Shown here piece after piece: positions 9,851 to 21,989 of a stretch of 64,000 bases of DNA. The stretch is taken from assembly GCA_949358305.1 (NCBI GenBank), contig OX442316.1:4774001-4838000 (forward strand), read 5' to 3'. Source of the stretch: Strigamia acuminata (Eukaryota; Arthropoda; Chilopoda; Geophilomorpha; Linotaeniidae). The notes below the pieces were generated by a model that made no database searches, was not told the DNA's origin, and saw only the letters and a list, made by a program, of their open reading frames with translations. Every line of letters starts with the position of its first letter. The first letter of the stretch is position 1. Position numbers and translations under genes: made by a program.

Positions 9851-11098
9851 GGGTTGTAGGCAGAAACAGTCAGAGACTTTGTTGCAGAATTTTTTTTCAG
9901 ATTGCACCGTGATCGAGGACCAGGGTGCTGGTCAACTCTTCCCTCTTAGGAAAAGATAGCAGGCATGTAGGCATCAATACAACTGATCAACACTTAACCA
10001 AGACATAAATTTTACACTTGAAAAATACATATTATTGAAAAATGAATTTTGTAAACACTTGAAAAATACATATTATTGAAAAATGAATTTTGTAAACACT
10101 TGTAAAAATAAACAGAATAAAATGCTAATATACTAATTTAAACTATTAAACACATTGTATTTGGGGATTTTTGTTAACGAAGAAAAAAGTATTGCTCACC
10201 AATTATATTTGATGACTGCTGCATTCTGATCCGAGAGAAGCAAAAAGTGAATTATAATTTTTTCCCTTTGTTTGATATTTTTCCTTTTCTCACGTAAACA
10301 GTCTGAAAATATAAGCTAAAACAAAAATTATTACTACCGTTTTCCCCCAAACATACTCGACAAGGCGCATCTTGTCAAAAACACCTAGAACTTGATTTAA
10401 GCCTTTCATTCACTCTGAAATTAGCTCAAAGTATGATCAATGCTATATAAGTGCGTAGTTTCCCACAATATGCAAAGTATTTTTGTCAAATTGAGCCACT
10501 TTCGATAAAAGCGGAACGGCTAAGACGTCAGTGCGGCGAATGAATGCAGGACCGTGACAATTATTACCTTTTAGTTTATTCCTTGGAATAATAAACATCT
10601 ATAAACATACATCTGCGTTATTATTGTGTGAATTAAAAAAGACATATATAGGTGGCGCATTATAATAAAAATTTAAACGATTTAAATTGAAAATATTTTT
10701 TATAATTATTGTGTTTTAAATAACTTACCCGAAAAATTTTTCTTGTGTTATCACATAAATTGTCAAAAAGGTCTATTACCATTTACGCTTTGAAAACTTC
10801 GTTAGAAACAGAACGGCTCCCTCAATTCCTTCAATAATTTGACTCAAACCACTTATTCTTTCAACCAAAAAACAAGCAGCTGCATTTATATAAACAAATG
10901 TTTTTTTTTAATGCTTTGTCTATTTTTTACATTGAAAATACGTAATAAATAAAATGACCATAAACAAATCGGTTTTCGTTTCTGTCCAAAAAAAGCCGTA
11001 AATCAATTACAACCTTAATTTTCCAAATTTTTATTTTATAAACGTTGTTGCCCTTTCCTAACATTCAATTAATTTCGTAATTAAACAATAACTAAATG
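9851..11098. other. non-coding segment copied from the MANF 3' flank
   Basis: This stretch matches 32283-33513, the region downstream of MANF, with about 95 percent or better identity by eye. It lacks supported open frames. It includes a conserved TATA-box motif, GCTATATAAGTGCG, at about 10442-10455 (also at 16928 and 32836). An older, diverged relative is at 25000-25330. A short duplication of AAATACATATTATTGAAAAA at 10022-10100 is absent at 32.4 kb. Confidence 0.6.
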
Positions 11099-11265
11099 TT
11101 ATAATTCTTCCCGCACATGTTTTCGCTTCAATTCTTCTATTCGTTCGATAAATTCGCTCTTCTCCAGATATCCATTGCACGATTCTCCCCAAGCATCGAG
11201 CACTTTCTTCAAATCGCGCACTTTTAATTTCTTCAAATCAACTGTTTTAAAATCAATTACTTTCT
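11099..11265 (-). pseudogene. captured terminal exon of MANF, copy 1
   Basis: This 167-base segment with its acceptor TATAG and intron flank matches exon 4 of MANF (33514-33680), the C-terminal SAP-like domain exon. No other MANF exon is nearby, so it cannot make MANF. The reading frame is intact. The second Cys of the C-domain CxxC motif is changed to Tyr (CNGY instead of CNGC), and the proline of ELKPKH is Arg. Homology continues into the intron and stops at about 11350, where LTR-like sequence begins. Confidence 0.85.
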
Positions 11266-11699
11266 CTATAAAAAAAAAATTAAAAAAAAATAAAATTATA
11301 AATAAAATCACAATCATTAAATTATAAAATATACCATAACGTAATTCACAAATCTAGACAACCACGGCAATAAAGAATATCAAATTATCAATCCTAAACG
11401 TGTCTGTGTGTTTGTATTTAATCATGAATGGTGTCCAAACGCCCATGGTCCTTCCCTGACCATGAGCCGCCAGTCACAAAATTAACAAATTTCCGACTAA
11501 CCAGTAAATTGACTAGACTAGACTACAGAGCTTACTTATTTCACTTTTTCCACATTTCGGATGCGAAAAAATTGCGATTGCTGGTGTTTGTGATAGGAGT
11601 TTTAATAAATAATTGTAATTTGCATTATAAGTATATTTTTTATTTCATTTCTCAATCGTCCTAGTTAAAAGGATATGCTTTTTCTTACTCGGTTACAAG

Positions 11700-12169
11700 T
11701 TATATCATAGAAACTCTCACACATGTATTTTCACGTGGATTATCTTTTCCAGGTCCGCATTGTATTTCTCGGTATATCCCTTTGTCAGTTTGGCAGCAGT
11801 CGCCTTTCGTCCACATTGGATCAGTGCATGGGTCACCTCTTGGAATACAACCCCTGGAACCAAAACGATTATAGTAAACACATGCTTTTGACTATACAGG
11901 AAGAAAGTGCATTGTTTAATGTGGATTTGATTTGAACCAACTAATTGTTATCTGCATCTTCTCTTTCTGCTCCCAAATTTGTATTTTAGATTATACCGAA
12001 TCACATAATGAATGAAGTTGGTTCCGACTTGTTCTCATACCGGCATTAGACAACATAACTTATCGCAAACTCTAAGTTTACTGCCAGTAGTAATTGTTTA
12101 CTCAACTTACTCTACGATTTGGGCAAGCACTAAAGCACACAGCATCAGAAGAATAATACACTTGGCCAT
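11700..12169 (-). CDS. secreted six-cysteine (knottin-like) peptide, copy C, long-loop type
   Basis: Exons 12111-12169 and 11700-11853, phase-2 intron; product about 70 residues. The signal exon matches the other copies. The core is the long-loop type: C-x6-C-x9-CC-x11-C-x11-C, with the loop before the fifth cysteine rich in charged and aromatic residues and a KDNPRE-containing last loop. It differs from copy D by one residue in the fourth loop (Arg for Pro). It is head-to-head with D, and the duplicate is copy F. Confidence 0.75.
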
Positions 12170-13650
12170 AATTTTCCTGTAAAAACTAAAAAGAAAATGT
12201 AATATCAAGTCAGATGAGCAATTTCTATTTACTTACCCGTTTGCAGAATTGAAAGATGGATTTTTCGAAATGGAGCTTGTTCGACTAACAAGTAAATTTC
12301 TGTTTGAGTCTGCATTGCCGTTTCCAGCCCTTTTAAGGAGCATCATGGAGTACCACGTGTGCACTGAATTTAGGCAATTAGAAATGAATTTTCTCGAGGA
12401 ATATTATCTAAAAAGGTGAAAGCCGCCGCATCATCAAAAATCGATTTATTTGCAATCAGATCTTTTCTAATGTAATATTATATAAATTTTTAACACAACT
12501 GATTTGGAGGAAATCTTTAGTCTTAATCAAACTAAATCTTGGTTGTTCTCACCAAATAGAGTTTTCAAACAAATTATTATACTGGAACAACAAAATGCAG
12601 AATAATAATAAAATTTTTGCTTACAACGCAATTATAATATTCATTTATTTACGACAATTTTTTATTTTTTATTCTTTTATTTTTGTATTGTGCATTTGTA
12701 AATTAGGAAATGGTCAACTACTTTTTTCTTTATTCTAAAATATTGTTTGGTTATAAAAGTTCTCAATTTTTTCAAATTTAAAAGGCGAAATTAGTTTTCT
12801 CAGCTGTTCTCCGCTAAACGTAATTCATGAAAAAAAACATACACTCTCAGTTTGATTACAACTCAATCTAATTGATCACAGATGAATTAGGTACAGTTGC
12901 TACTGTACACAGCTGCACTGGTGGAAATATAAAATTTTTCTATTTTATTTTTAAAAAAAATCTAAAGTTTAATTTTGTCATATTACTAATTTTTATTATT
13001 GTCTCAGATGGAATTTCTAAAATATACTGTGTGACGATTCTACCTTTTGGTAATATTTAATTACCAAAGAGATAATAACACATTGGTACGACCAATAATA
13101 ACCTACACGAGTTCGGCCAAGATTTACAAATGCACAATACAAAAATAAAAGAATAAAAAATAAAAAATAGTTCTAAAATAAATGAATATTATAATTGCGT
13201 CTAAGCAACATTTTTATTATTATTCTGCCTTTTGTTGTTCCAGTATAATAATTTGTTTGAAAACTATATTTGGTGAGAACAACCAAGATTTAGTTCGATT
13301 AGGACTAAAGATTTCCTCCAAATCAGTTGTGTTAATTTTTTTTATATAATATTACATTAGAAAAGATCTGATTGCAAATAAATCGATTTTTGATGATGCG
13401 GCGGCTTTCACCTTTTTAGATAATATTTCTCGGAAAAAGTCATTTCTAATTGCCTAAATTCAGTGCACACGTGGTACTCCAAGATGCTCCTTAAAAGGGC
13501 TGGAAACGGCAATGCAGACTCAAACAGAAATTTAGTCGAACAAGCTCCATTTCGAAAAATCCATCTTTCAATTCAGCAAACGGGTAAGTAAATAGAAATT
13601 GCTCATCTGACTTGATATTACATTTTCTTTTTAGTTTTTACAGGAAAATT
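12170..13650. promoter_or_regulatory. divergent promoter region of copies C and D
   Basis: Inverted halves each carry the conserved CACGTG E-box and TTAAAAG box. On the D side these are at 13468-13473 and 13491-13497, and a 5'-UTR intron ends before 13635. The fold-back centre lies near 13040-13075 (TTTTGGTAATATTTAATTACC). The D-side 5' UTR lacks a 7-base piece (ACTTGTT) present in other copies. Confidence 0.55.
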
Positions 13651-14120
13651 ATGGCCAAGTGTATTATTCTTCTGATGCTGTGTGCTTTAGTGCTTGCCCA
13701 AATCGTAGAGTAAGTTGAGTAAACAACTGTTACTGGCAGTAAACTTAGAGTTTGCGATAAGTTATGTTGTCTAATGCCGGTATGAGAACAAGTCGGAACC
13801 AACTTCATTCATTATGTGATTCGGTATAATCTAAAATACAAATTTGGGAGCAGAAAGAGAAGATGCAGATAACAATTAGTTGGTTCAAATCAAATCCACA
13901 TTAAACAATGCACTTTCTTCCTGTATAGTCAAAAGCATGTGTTTACTATAATCGTTTTGGTTCCAGGGGTTGTATTCCAAGAGGTGACCCATGCACTGAT
14001 CCAATGTGGACGAAAGGCGACTGCTGCCAAACTGACAAAGGGATATACCCAGAAATACAATGCGGACCTGGAAAAGATAATCCACGTGAAAATACATGTG
14101 TGAGAGTTTCTATGATATAA
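13651..14120 (+). CDS. secreted six-cysteine (knottin-like) peptide, copy D, long-loop type
   Basis: Exons 13651-13709 and 13967-14120; product about 70 residues with six mature cysteines spaced 6-9-0-11-11. The TAA is at 14118-14120 and an AATAAA at about 14178. The first half of exon 2 and everything upstream is essentially identical to copy G. After codon 22-23 of exon 2, the C-terminal third of G differs, so D and G are chimeric relative to each other. Confidence 0.75.
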
Positions 14121-15081
14121 CTTGTAACCGAGTAAGAAAAAGCATATCCTTTTAACTAGGACGATTGAGAAATGAAATAAAAAATATACTTATAATGCAA
14201 ATTACAATTATTTATTAAAACTCCTATCACAAACACCAGCAACAGCAACCGCAATTTTTTCGCATCCGAAATGTGGAAAAAGTGAAATACTTGTAAGTAA
14301 GCTCTGTAGTCCAGACATAGGACAGGTCCCAGAAACTTGTACGGTCTAGTCAATTTACTGGTTAGTCAGAAATTTGTTAATTTTGTGAGTGGCGGCTCAT
14401 GGTCAGAGGAGGACCATGGACGTTTGGACACCATTCATGATTAAATACAAACACAGAGGCACACAGTTTAGGATTGATATTCTTTATTGCCGCAGTTGTC
14501 GCCTTGATTATTGGGTTGCTTTTCAGCAACCAAACCCAGACCAACCGTTGACCATGCGGCCTTTGGTCGGTTATACATGACCACGCCGTGCCTTCTTCTA
14601 ACCCAGATTGAACGTAGTTGACCATTTCCTAATTTACAAATGCACATTAAATTGATAATAACAAATACAAAAATAAAAGAATACAAAATAAAAAATTTGG
14701 TGAGAACAACCAAGAGTTAGTTCGCTTAAGACTAAAGATTTCCTCCAATCAGTTGTGTTTAAAATTTATATAAAATTACATTAGAAAAGATCTGATTGCA
14801 AATAAATCGATTTTTGATGATGCGGCGGCTTTCACCTTTTTAAATAATATTCCTCGAGAAAATTCATTTCTAATTGCCTAAATTCAGTGCACACGTGGTA
14901 CTCCATGATGCTCCTTAAAAGGGCTGGAAACGGCAATGCGGACTCAAACAGAAATTTACTTGTTAGTCGAACAAGCTCCATTTCAAAAAATCCATCTTTC
15001 AATTCTGCAAACGGGTAAGTAAATAGAAATTGCTCATCTGACTTGATATTACATTTTCCTTTTAGTTTTTACAGGAAAATT

Positions 15082-15534
15082 ATGGCCAAGTGTATTATTC
15101 TTCTGATGCTGTGTGCTTTAGTGCTTGCCCAAATCGTAGAGTAAGTTGAGTAAACAATTATTACTGGCAGTAAACTTAGAGTTTGCGATAAGTTATGTTG
15201 TCTAATGTCGGTATGAGAACAAGTCGGAACCAACTTCATTCATTATGTGATTCGGTATAATCTAAAATACAAATTTGGGAGCAGAAAGAGAAGATGCAGA
15301 TAACAATCAGTTGGTTCAAATCAAACCCACATTACACAATGCACTTTTCTGCCTGTATAGTCAAAAGCATGTGTTTACTATAATCGTTTTGGTTCCAGGG
15401 GTTGTAATCCAATAGGTGGAACATGCACTGGTGGAGTATGGACGAAAGGTGACTGCTGCCAAACTAACATGGAAGTACAATGCGGAACTGGAAATATATG
15501 TGTGGTTGTTGGGTTGGACTATGATAAGCCGTAA
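15082..15534 (+). CDS. secreted six-cysteine (knottin-like) peptide, copy E, short-loop type
   Basis: Exons 15082-15140 and 15399-15534; product about 64 residues, spacing 6-9-0-7-5. It is the duplicate of copy B but keeps Ala at the predicted cleavage site. It has three replacements in the core (Val for Ile, Met for His, Thr for Pro in the GPGN turn). Unlike its sibling it has no head-to-head partner. Upstream of about 14700 the mirrored half is missing, and an LTR fragment lies there instead. Confidence 0.75.
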
Positions 15535-17583
15535 CTCGTAACCGAGTAAGAAAAAGCGAATCCTTTTAACTAGGACGATTGAGAAATGAAATAAAAATAT
15601 ACTTATAATGCAAATTACAATTATTTATTAAAACTCCTATCACAAACACCAGCAACCGCAATTTTTTCGCATCCGAAATGTGGAAAAAGTGAAATACTTG
15701 TAAGTAAGCTCTGTAGTCCGGACATAGGACAGGTCCCAGAAACTTGTACGGTCTAGTCAATTTACTGGTTAGTCGGAAATTTGGTAATATTGTGAGTAGT
15801 GGCTTATGATCAGAGGAGGACCATGGGCGTTTGGTGGACACCATTCACGATTGAATACAAACACAGAGAGACACAGTTTAGGATTGATATTCTTTATTGC
15901 CGTAGTTGTCTAGGGGTTAGTATGTTGTCGTGTTATCGCCTTGGTTATTGGGTTGCCCTTCAGCAACCAAACTCAGACCAACCGCTGACCATGCGACCTT
16001 TGGTCGGTTATGCATGACCACGCCGTGACTTGCAGCATGGCCCAACGGGTCGCTTGAAATCACTTCAGACTTGAAAGCAACCTCGCTAGCTTTAGCCATT
16101 GCAATCACAGGATCGCTTGTCATCTTCTACAGTAGCAACGCGACCAGACGCTCTCGTGGCTGGTGTTGTTCTAAGTCGATCGTGGCGGACAGAATCCTCT
16201 GTCCTGATTGGCTGCAATCTTAACTCAGCTTCGATGGTACGCCATAAGTGCTGCTGAAGATCCTCTGCTTAATGTAGCCAGTGCTGACTGGCGGTGGCCG
16301 GTTTGTCACATCTCCCCCCCCCCCCAGGAGAGGATGGGTTGTAGGCAGAAACAGTCAGAGACTTTGTTGCAGAATTTTTTTTCAGATTGCACCGTGATCG
16401 AGGACCAGGGTGCTGGTCAACTCTTCCCTCTTAGGAAAAGATAGCAGGCATGTAGGCATCAATACAACTGATCAACACTTAACCAAGACATAAATTTTAC
16501 ACTTGAAAAATACATATTATTGAAAAATGAATTTTGTAAACACTTGAAAAATACATATTATTGAAAAATGAATTTTGTAAACACTTGTAAAAATAAACAG
16601 AATAAAATGCTAATATACTAATTTAAACTATTAAACACATTGTATTTGGGGATTTTTGTTAACGAAGAAAAAAGTATTGCTCACCAATTATATTTGATGA
16701 CTGCTGCATTCTGATCCGAGAGAAGCAAAAAGTGAATTATAATTTTTTCCCTTTGTTTGATATTTTTCCTTTTCTCACGTAAACAGTCTGAAAATATAAG
16801 CTAAAACAAAAATTATTACTACCGTTTTCCCCCAAACATGCTCGACAAGGCGCATCTTGTCAAAAACACCTAGAACTTGATTTAAGCCTTTCATTCACTC
16901 TGAAATTAGCTCAAAGTATGATCAATGCTATATAAGTGCGTAGTTTCCCACAATATGCAAAGTATTTTTGTCAAATTGAGCCATTTTCGATAAAAGCGGA
17001 ACGGCTAAGACGTCAGTGCGGCGAATGAATGCAGGACCGTGACAATTATTACCTTTTAGTTTATTCCTTGGAATAATAAACATCTATAAACATACATCTG
17101 CGTTATTATTGTGTGAATTAAAAAAGACATATATAGGTGGCGCATTATAATAAAAATTTAAACGATTTAAATTGAAAATATTTTTTATAATTATTGTGTT
17201 TTAAATAACTTACCCGAAAAATTTTTCTTGTGTTATCACATAAATTGTCAAAAAGGTCTATTACCATTTACGCTTTGAAAACTTCGTTAGAAACAGAACG
17301 GCTCCCTCAATTCCTTCAATAATTTGACTCAAACCACTTATTCTTTCAACCAAAAAACAAGCAGCTGCATTTATATAAACAAATGTTTTTTTTTAATGCT
17401 TTGTCTATTTTTTACATTGAAAATACGTAATAAATAAAATGACCATAAACAAATCGGTTTTCGTTTCTGTCCAAAAAAAGCCGTAAATCAATTACAACCT
17501 TAATTTTCCAAATTTTTATTTTATAAACGTTGTTGCCCTTTCCTAACATTCAATTAATTTCGTAATTAAACAATAACTAAATG

Positions 17584-17750
17584 TTATAATTCTTCCCGCA
17601 CATGTTTTCGCTTCAATTCTTCTATTCGTTCGATAAATTCGCTCTTCTCCAGATATCCATTGCACGATTCTCCCCAAGCATCGAGCACTTTCTTCAAATC
17701 GCGCACTTTTAATTTCTTCAAATCAACTGTTTTAAAATCAATTACTTTCT
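17584..17750 (-). pseudogene. captured terminal exon of MANF, copy 2
   Basis: Same 167-base exon and same CNGY and Arg substitutions as the copy at 11099-11265, because both lie in the 6.5-kb duplication. The surrounding 16336-17583 repeats the MANF 3' flank, including the TATATAAG motif near 16928. No functional product is expected. Confidence 0.85.
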
Positions 17751-18184
17751 CTATAAAAAAAAAATTAAAAAAAAATAAAATTATAAATAAAATCACAATC
17801 ATTAAATTATAAAATATACCATAACGTAATTCACAAATCTAGACAACCACGGCAATAAAGAATATCAAATTATCAATCCAAAACGTGTCTGTGTGTTTGT
17901 ATTTAATCATGAATGGTGTCCAAACGCCCATGGTCCTTCCCTGACCATGAGCCGCCAGTCACAAAATTAACAAATTTCCGACTAACCAGTAAATTGACTA
18001 GACTAGACTACAGAGCTTACTTATTTCACTTTTTCCACATTTCGGATGCGAAAAAATTGCGATTGCTGGTGTTTGTGATAGGAGTTTTAATAAATAATTG
18101 TAATTTGCATTATAAGTATATTTTTTATTTCATTTCTCAATCGTCCTAGTTAAAAGGATATGCTTTTTCTTACTCGGTTACAAG

Positions 18185-18654
18185 TTATATCATAGAAACT
18201 CTCACACATGTATTTTCACGTGGATTATCTTTTCCAGGTCCGCATTGTATTTCTCGGTATATCCCTTTGTCAGTTTGGCAGCAGTCGCCTTTCGTCCACA
18301 TTGGATCAGTGCATGGGTCACCTCTTGGAATACAACCCCTGGAACCAAAACGATTATAGTAAACACATGCTTTTGACTATACAGGAAGAAAGTGCATTGT
18401 TTAATGTGGATTTGATTTGAACCAACTAATTGTTATCTGCATCTTCTCTTTCTGCTCCCAAATTTGTATTTTAGATTATACCGAATCACATAATGAATGA
18501 AGTTGGTTCCGACTTGTTCTCATACCGGCATTAGACAACATAACTTATCGCAAACTCTAAGTTTACTGCCAGTAGTAATTGTTTACTCAACTTACTCTAC
18601 GATTTGGGCAAGCACTAAAGCACACAGCATCAGAAGAATAATACACTTGGCCAT
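18185..18654 (-). CDS. secreted six-cysteine (knottin-like) peptide, copy F, long-loop type
   Basis: Exons 18596-18654 and 18185-18338; apparently identical in coding sequence to copy C, from which it derives by the 6.5-kb duplication. Spacing 6-9-0-11-11. It shares a divergent upstream region (18655-20135) with copy G. Confidence 0.75.
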
Positions 18655-20135
18655 AATTTTCCTGTAAAAACTAAAAAGAAAATGTAATATCAAGTCAGAT
18701 GAGCAATTTCTATTTACTTACCCGTTTGCAGAATTGAAAGATGGATTTTTCGAAATGGAGCTTGTTCGACTAACAAGTAAATTTCTGTTTGAGTCTGCAT
18801 TGCCGTTTCCAGCCCTTTTAAGGAGCATCATGGAGTACCACGTGTGCACTGAATTTAGGCAATTAGAAATGAATTTTCTCGAGGAATATTATCTAAAAAG
18901 GTGAAAGCCGCCGCATCATCAAAAATCGATTTATTTGCAATCAGATCTTTTCTAATGTAATATTATATAAATTTTTAACACAACTGATTTGGAGGAAATC
19001 TTTAGTCTTAATCAAACTAAATCTTGGTTGTTCTCACCAAATAGAGTTTTCAAACAAATTATTATACTGGAACAACAAAATGCAGAATAATAATAAAATT
19101 TTTGCTTACAACGCAATTATAATATTCATTTATTTACGACAATTTTTTATTTTTTATTCTTTTATTTTTGTATTGTGCATTTGTAAATTAGGAAATGGTC
19201 AACTACTTTTTTCTTTATTCTAAAATATTGTTTGGTTATAAAAGTTCTCAATTTTTTCAAATTTAAAAGGCGAAATTAGTTTTCTCAGCTGTTCTCCGCT
19301 AAACGTAATTCATGAAAAAAAACATACACTCTCAGTTTGATTACAACTCAATCTAATTGATCACAGATGAATTAGGTACAGTTGCTACTGTACACAGCTG
19401 CACTGGTGGAAATATAAAATTTTTCTATTTTATTTTTAAAAAAAATCTAAAGTTTAATTTTGTCATATTACTAATTTTTATTATTGTCTCAGATGGAATT
19501 TCTAAAATATACTGTGTGACGATTCTACCTTTTGGTAATATTTAATTACCAAAGAGATAATAACACATTGGTACGACCAATAATAACCTACACGAGTTCG
19601 GCCAAGATTTACAAATGCACAATACAAAAATAAAAGAATAAAAAATAAAAAATAGTTCTAAAATAAATGAATATTATAATTGCGTCTAAGCAACATTTTT
19701 ATTATTATTCTGCCTTTTGTTGTTCCAGTATAATAATTTGTTTGAAAACTATATTTGGTGAGAACAACCAAGATTTAGTTCGATTAGGACTAAAGATTTC
19801 CTCCAAATCAGTTGTGTTAATTTTTTTTATATAATATTACATTAGAAAAGATCTGATTGCAAATAAATCGATTTTTGATGATGCGGCGGCTTTCACCTTT
19901 TTAGATAATATTTCTCGGAAAAAGTCATTTCTAATTGCCTAAATTCAGTGCACACGTGGTACTCCAAGATGCTCCTTAAAAGGGCTGGAAACGGCAATGC
20001 AGACTCAAACAGAAATTTAGTCGAACAAGCTCCATTTCGAAAAATCCATCTTTCAATTCAGCAAACGGGTAAGTAAATAGAAATTGCTCATCTGACTTGA
20101 TATTACATTTTCTTTTTAGTTTTTACAGGAAAATT

Positions 20136-20602
20136 ATGGCCAAGTGTATTATTCTTCTGATGCTGTGTGCTTTAGTGCTTGCCCAAATCGTAGAGTAAGT
20201 TGAGTAAACAACTGTTACTGGCAGTAAACTTAGAGTTTGCGATAAGTTATGTTGTCTAATGCCGGTATGAGAACAAGTCGGAACCAACTTCATTCATTAT
20301 GTGATTCGGTATAATCTAAAATACAAATTTGGGAGCAGAAAGAGAAGATGCAGATAACAATTAGTTGGTTCAAATCAAATCCACATTAAACAATGCACTT
20401 TCTTCCTGTATAGTCAAAAGCATGTGTTTACTATAATCGTTTTGGTTCCAGGGGTTGTATTCCAAGAGGTGACCCATGCACTGATCCAATGTGGACGAAA
20501 GGCGACTGCTGCCAAACTGACCTAGGGATATACACAAAAATAGAATGCGGACCTGGAAGTAATAAGCCCAATGGATATTATTGTCAGCGAGTTACTAATT
20601 AA
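20136..20602 (+). CDS. secreted six-cysteine (knottin-like) peptide, copy G, long-loop type with a different C-terminus
   Basis: Exons 20136-20194 and 20452-20602; product about 69 residues. The upstream region, signal exon, intron and first 22 codons of exon 2 match copy D. From about 20520 the sequence switches to a variant with several replacements in the fourth and fifth loops (a SNKPNGYY last loop) and the ending QRVTN. Cysteine spacing stays 6-9-0-11-11. The same variant end is found in partial copy H (27666-27791). The switch marks either the duplication junction or gene conversion inside the coding exon. Confidence 0.75.
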
Positions 20603-21224
20603 ATTGTAACCGAGTAAGAAAAAGCATATCCATTTAACTAGGACGATTGAGAAATGAAATAAAAATATACTTATAATGCAAATTGAATTATTTATTAAAA
20701 CTCCTATCACAAACACGAGCAACCGCAATTTTTTCGCATCCGAAATGTGGAAAAAGTGAAATACTTGCAAGTAAGCTCTGTAGTCCGGACATAGGACAGG
20801 TCCCAGAAACTTGTACGATCTAGTCAATTTACTGGTTAGTCGGAAATTTGGTAATATTGTGAGTGGTGGCTCATAGTCAGTGGAGGACCATGGGAGTTTG
20901 GTGGATACCATTCATGATTAAATACAAACACAGAGACACAGTTTAGGATTGATATTCTTTATTGCCGCAGTTGTCTAGGGGTTAGTATGTTGTTGTGGTA
21001 TCGCCTTGGTTATTGGGTTGCTCTTCAGCAACCAAACCCAGACCAACCGCTGACCATGTGGCCGAAGGATAATTCCGTACATTTTGTTGTTGTTTGTACC
21101 ACAGTTGGTTTGGCCTGAAGAAAAAATAGATTGCCTTGTCATTTTGTTGTGACAAATTGCTAGGAAGCCAATTTGGAAGCCAGATCAGATTCAACCTTTG
21201 AATCACCATTCGCATGGAAAATAT
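20603..21224. other. 3' flank, LTR end fragment and unassigned DNA
   Basis: The shared 3' module runs to about 20860. The LTR end fragment is truncated at about 21056 (after GACCATGTGG). Then about 170 bases resemble 3750-3845 of the left inverted arm (shared CAGTTGGTTTGG and CATTTTGTTGTGACA). No gene is supported. Confidence 0.45.
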
Positions 21225-21878
21225 TCATGGCAGATCTTTCATATTCTGAGAGGTGACCCCCTCTCCTTTTACGTTCCTGTTGGATTTAGTTGATACAATT
21301 TTCCTGTCATAAACATGTTTTCTACGGTTGTCTTTGCTCTCAATTTGCTTTCTCCAACGTGAAAGCACTTGAAAAGATGGAAGTTCTTTTGCTCCATGAC
21401 CTTGAAGTGTTTTCAACTTCCATTTAGAATGATCATCTCGTAGCTTCAGAATCTCAATTTTTCGTTTCATTGGTACTACTACTCGAGTACATTTATCATC
21501 ATCACTGTCACTTTCTGCATATGTGTCTTCATCACTTTTTACACTTTGAACAACATTTTCTGGTGTTGTACTGGTAGATGGCTGGGCAGACATGGGTAAT
21601 GATCCTGTGTTGTCAGAATGACCTTGAAAATAAAAAATAAATTTTGGTAAATAAGTTTTGTTTACATTTATTTATGATTTAACAATATTTATACCTTGAT
21701 ACAATTCATTGTCATCTGTAATAATGTGATCAGCTATGATGTTGGATAGTTTGTCAAATAATAAATCTGCTACTGCTGCCTCAATGTTTGTTGTTTTTGT
21801 TTCCTTCAGTAGTGGTTCCTGCTGCAGACATTTTTTTTTCAAATGGCTAATGACATTTATGACATTGATAACTGCCAT
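21225..21878 (-). CDS. hypothetical two-exon protein with a helix-turn-helix-like segment, possibly transposon-derived
   Basis: Exon 1 is 21695-21878 and exon 2 is 21225-21622. The 72-base intron has donor CAAG/GTATAA and acceptor TTTTCAAG/GT, and both frames join without a stop to give 193 residues. The N-terminal 60 residues have heptad-like hydrophobic spacing. A Ser/Thr/Asp-rich acidic linker follows (residues about 75-100), then a basic segment KRKIEILKLRDDHSKWKLKT, then FQVLSRWRKQIE. The basic part recalls the N-terminal DNA-binding domain of pogo/CENP-B-like transposases, but no catalytic domain follows. It is either a domesticated fragment or the truncated front of a transposase. A 28-bp tandem array begins about 110 bases upstream of the start. 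Confidence 0.5.
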
Positions 21879-21989
21879 ATTTGCTTCTAAAATATCAGAA
21901 AATTAAATAAATATTTCATTTAAATCACAGTTGTTTATTGTTACTACTTACACTCTACTCAAAGGAAGTGCCACCATGTTTGAATGGAA

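Larger units (their letters stand above)
8040..14120. repeat. segmental duplication, unit 1 (partner 14.61-20.6 kb)
   Basis: From about 9050 to 14040 this unit matches 15534-20525 nearly base for base at an offset of 6,484-6,485. Homology extends back to about 8040/14610 with more differences. Contents in order: copy B, an LTR fragment, a captured MANF terminal exon, copy C and copy D. The near identity of non-coding DNA marks a very recent duplication, or an assembly artefact. Confidence 0.85.
14610..20602. repeat. segmental duplication, unit 2
   Basis: Second copy of the 6.5-kb block: copy E, LTR fragment (about 15855-16335), MANF exon copy 2, copies F and G. Differences from unit 1 are a few single bases (for example 10371/16860 and 11398/17880) until about 20525. 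There the match to unit 1 breaks inside the coding exon of copy G. Confidence 0.85.
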
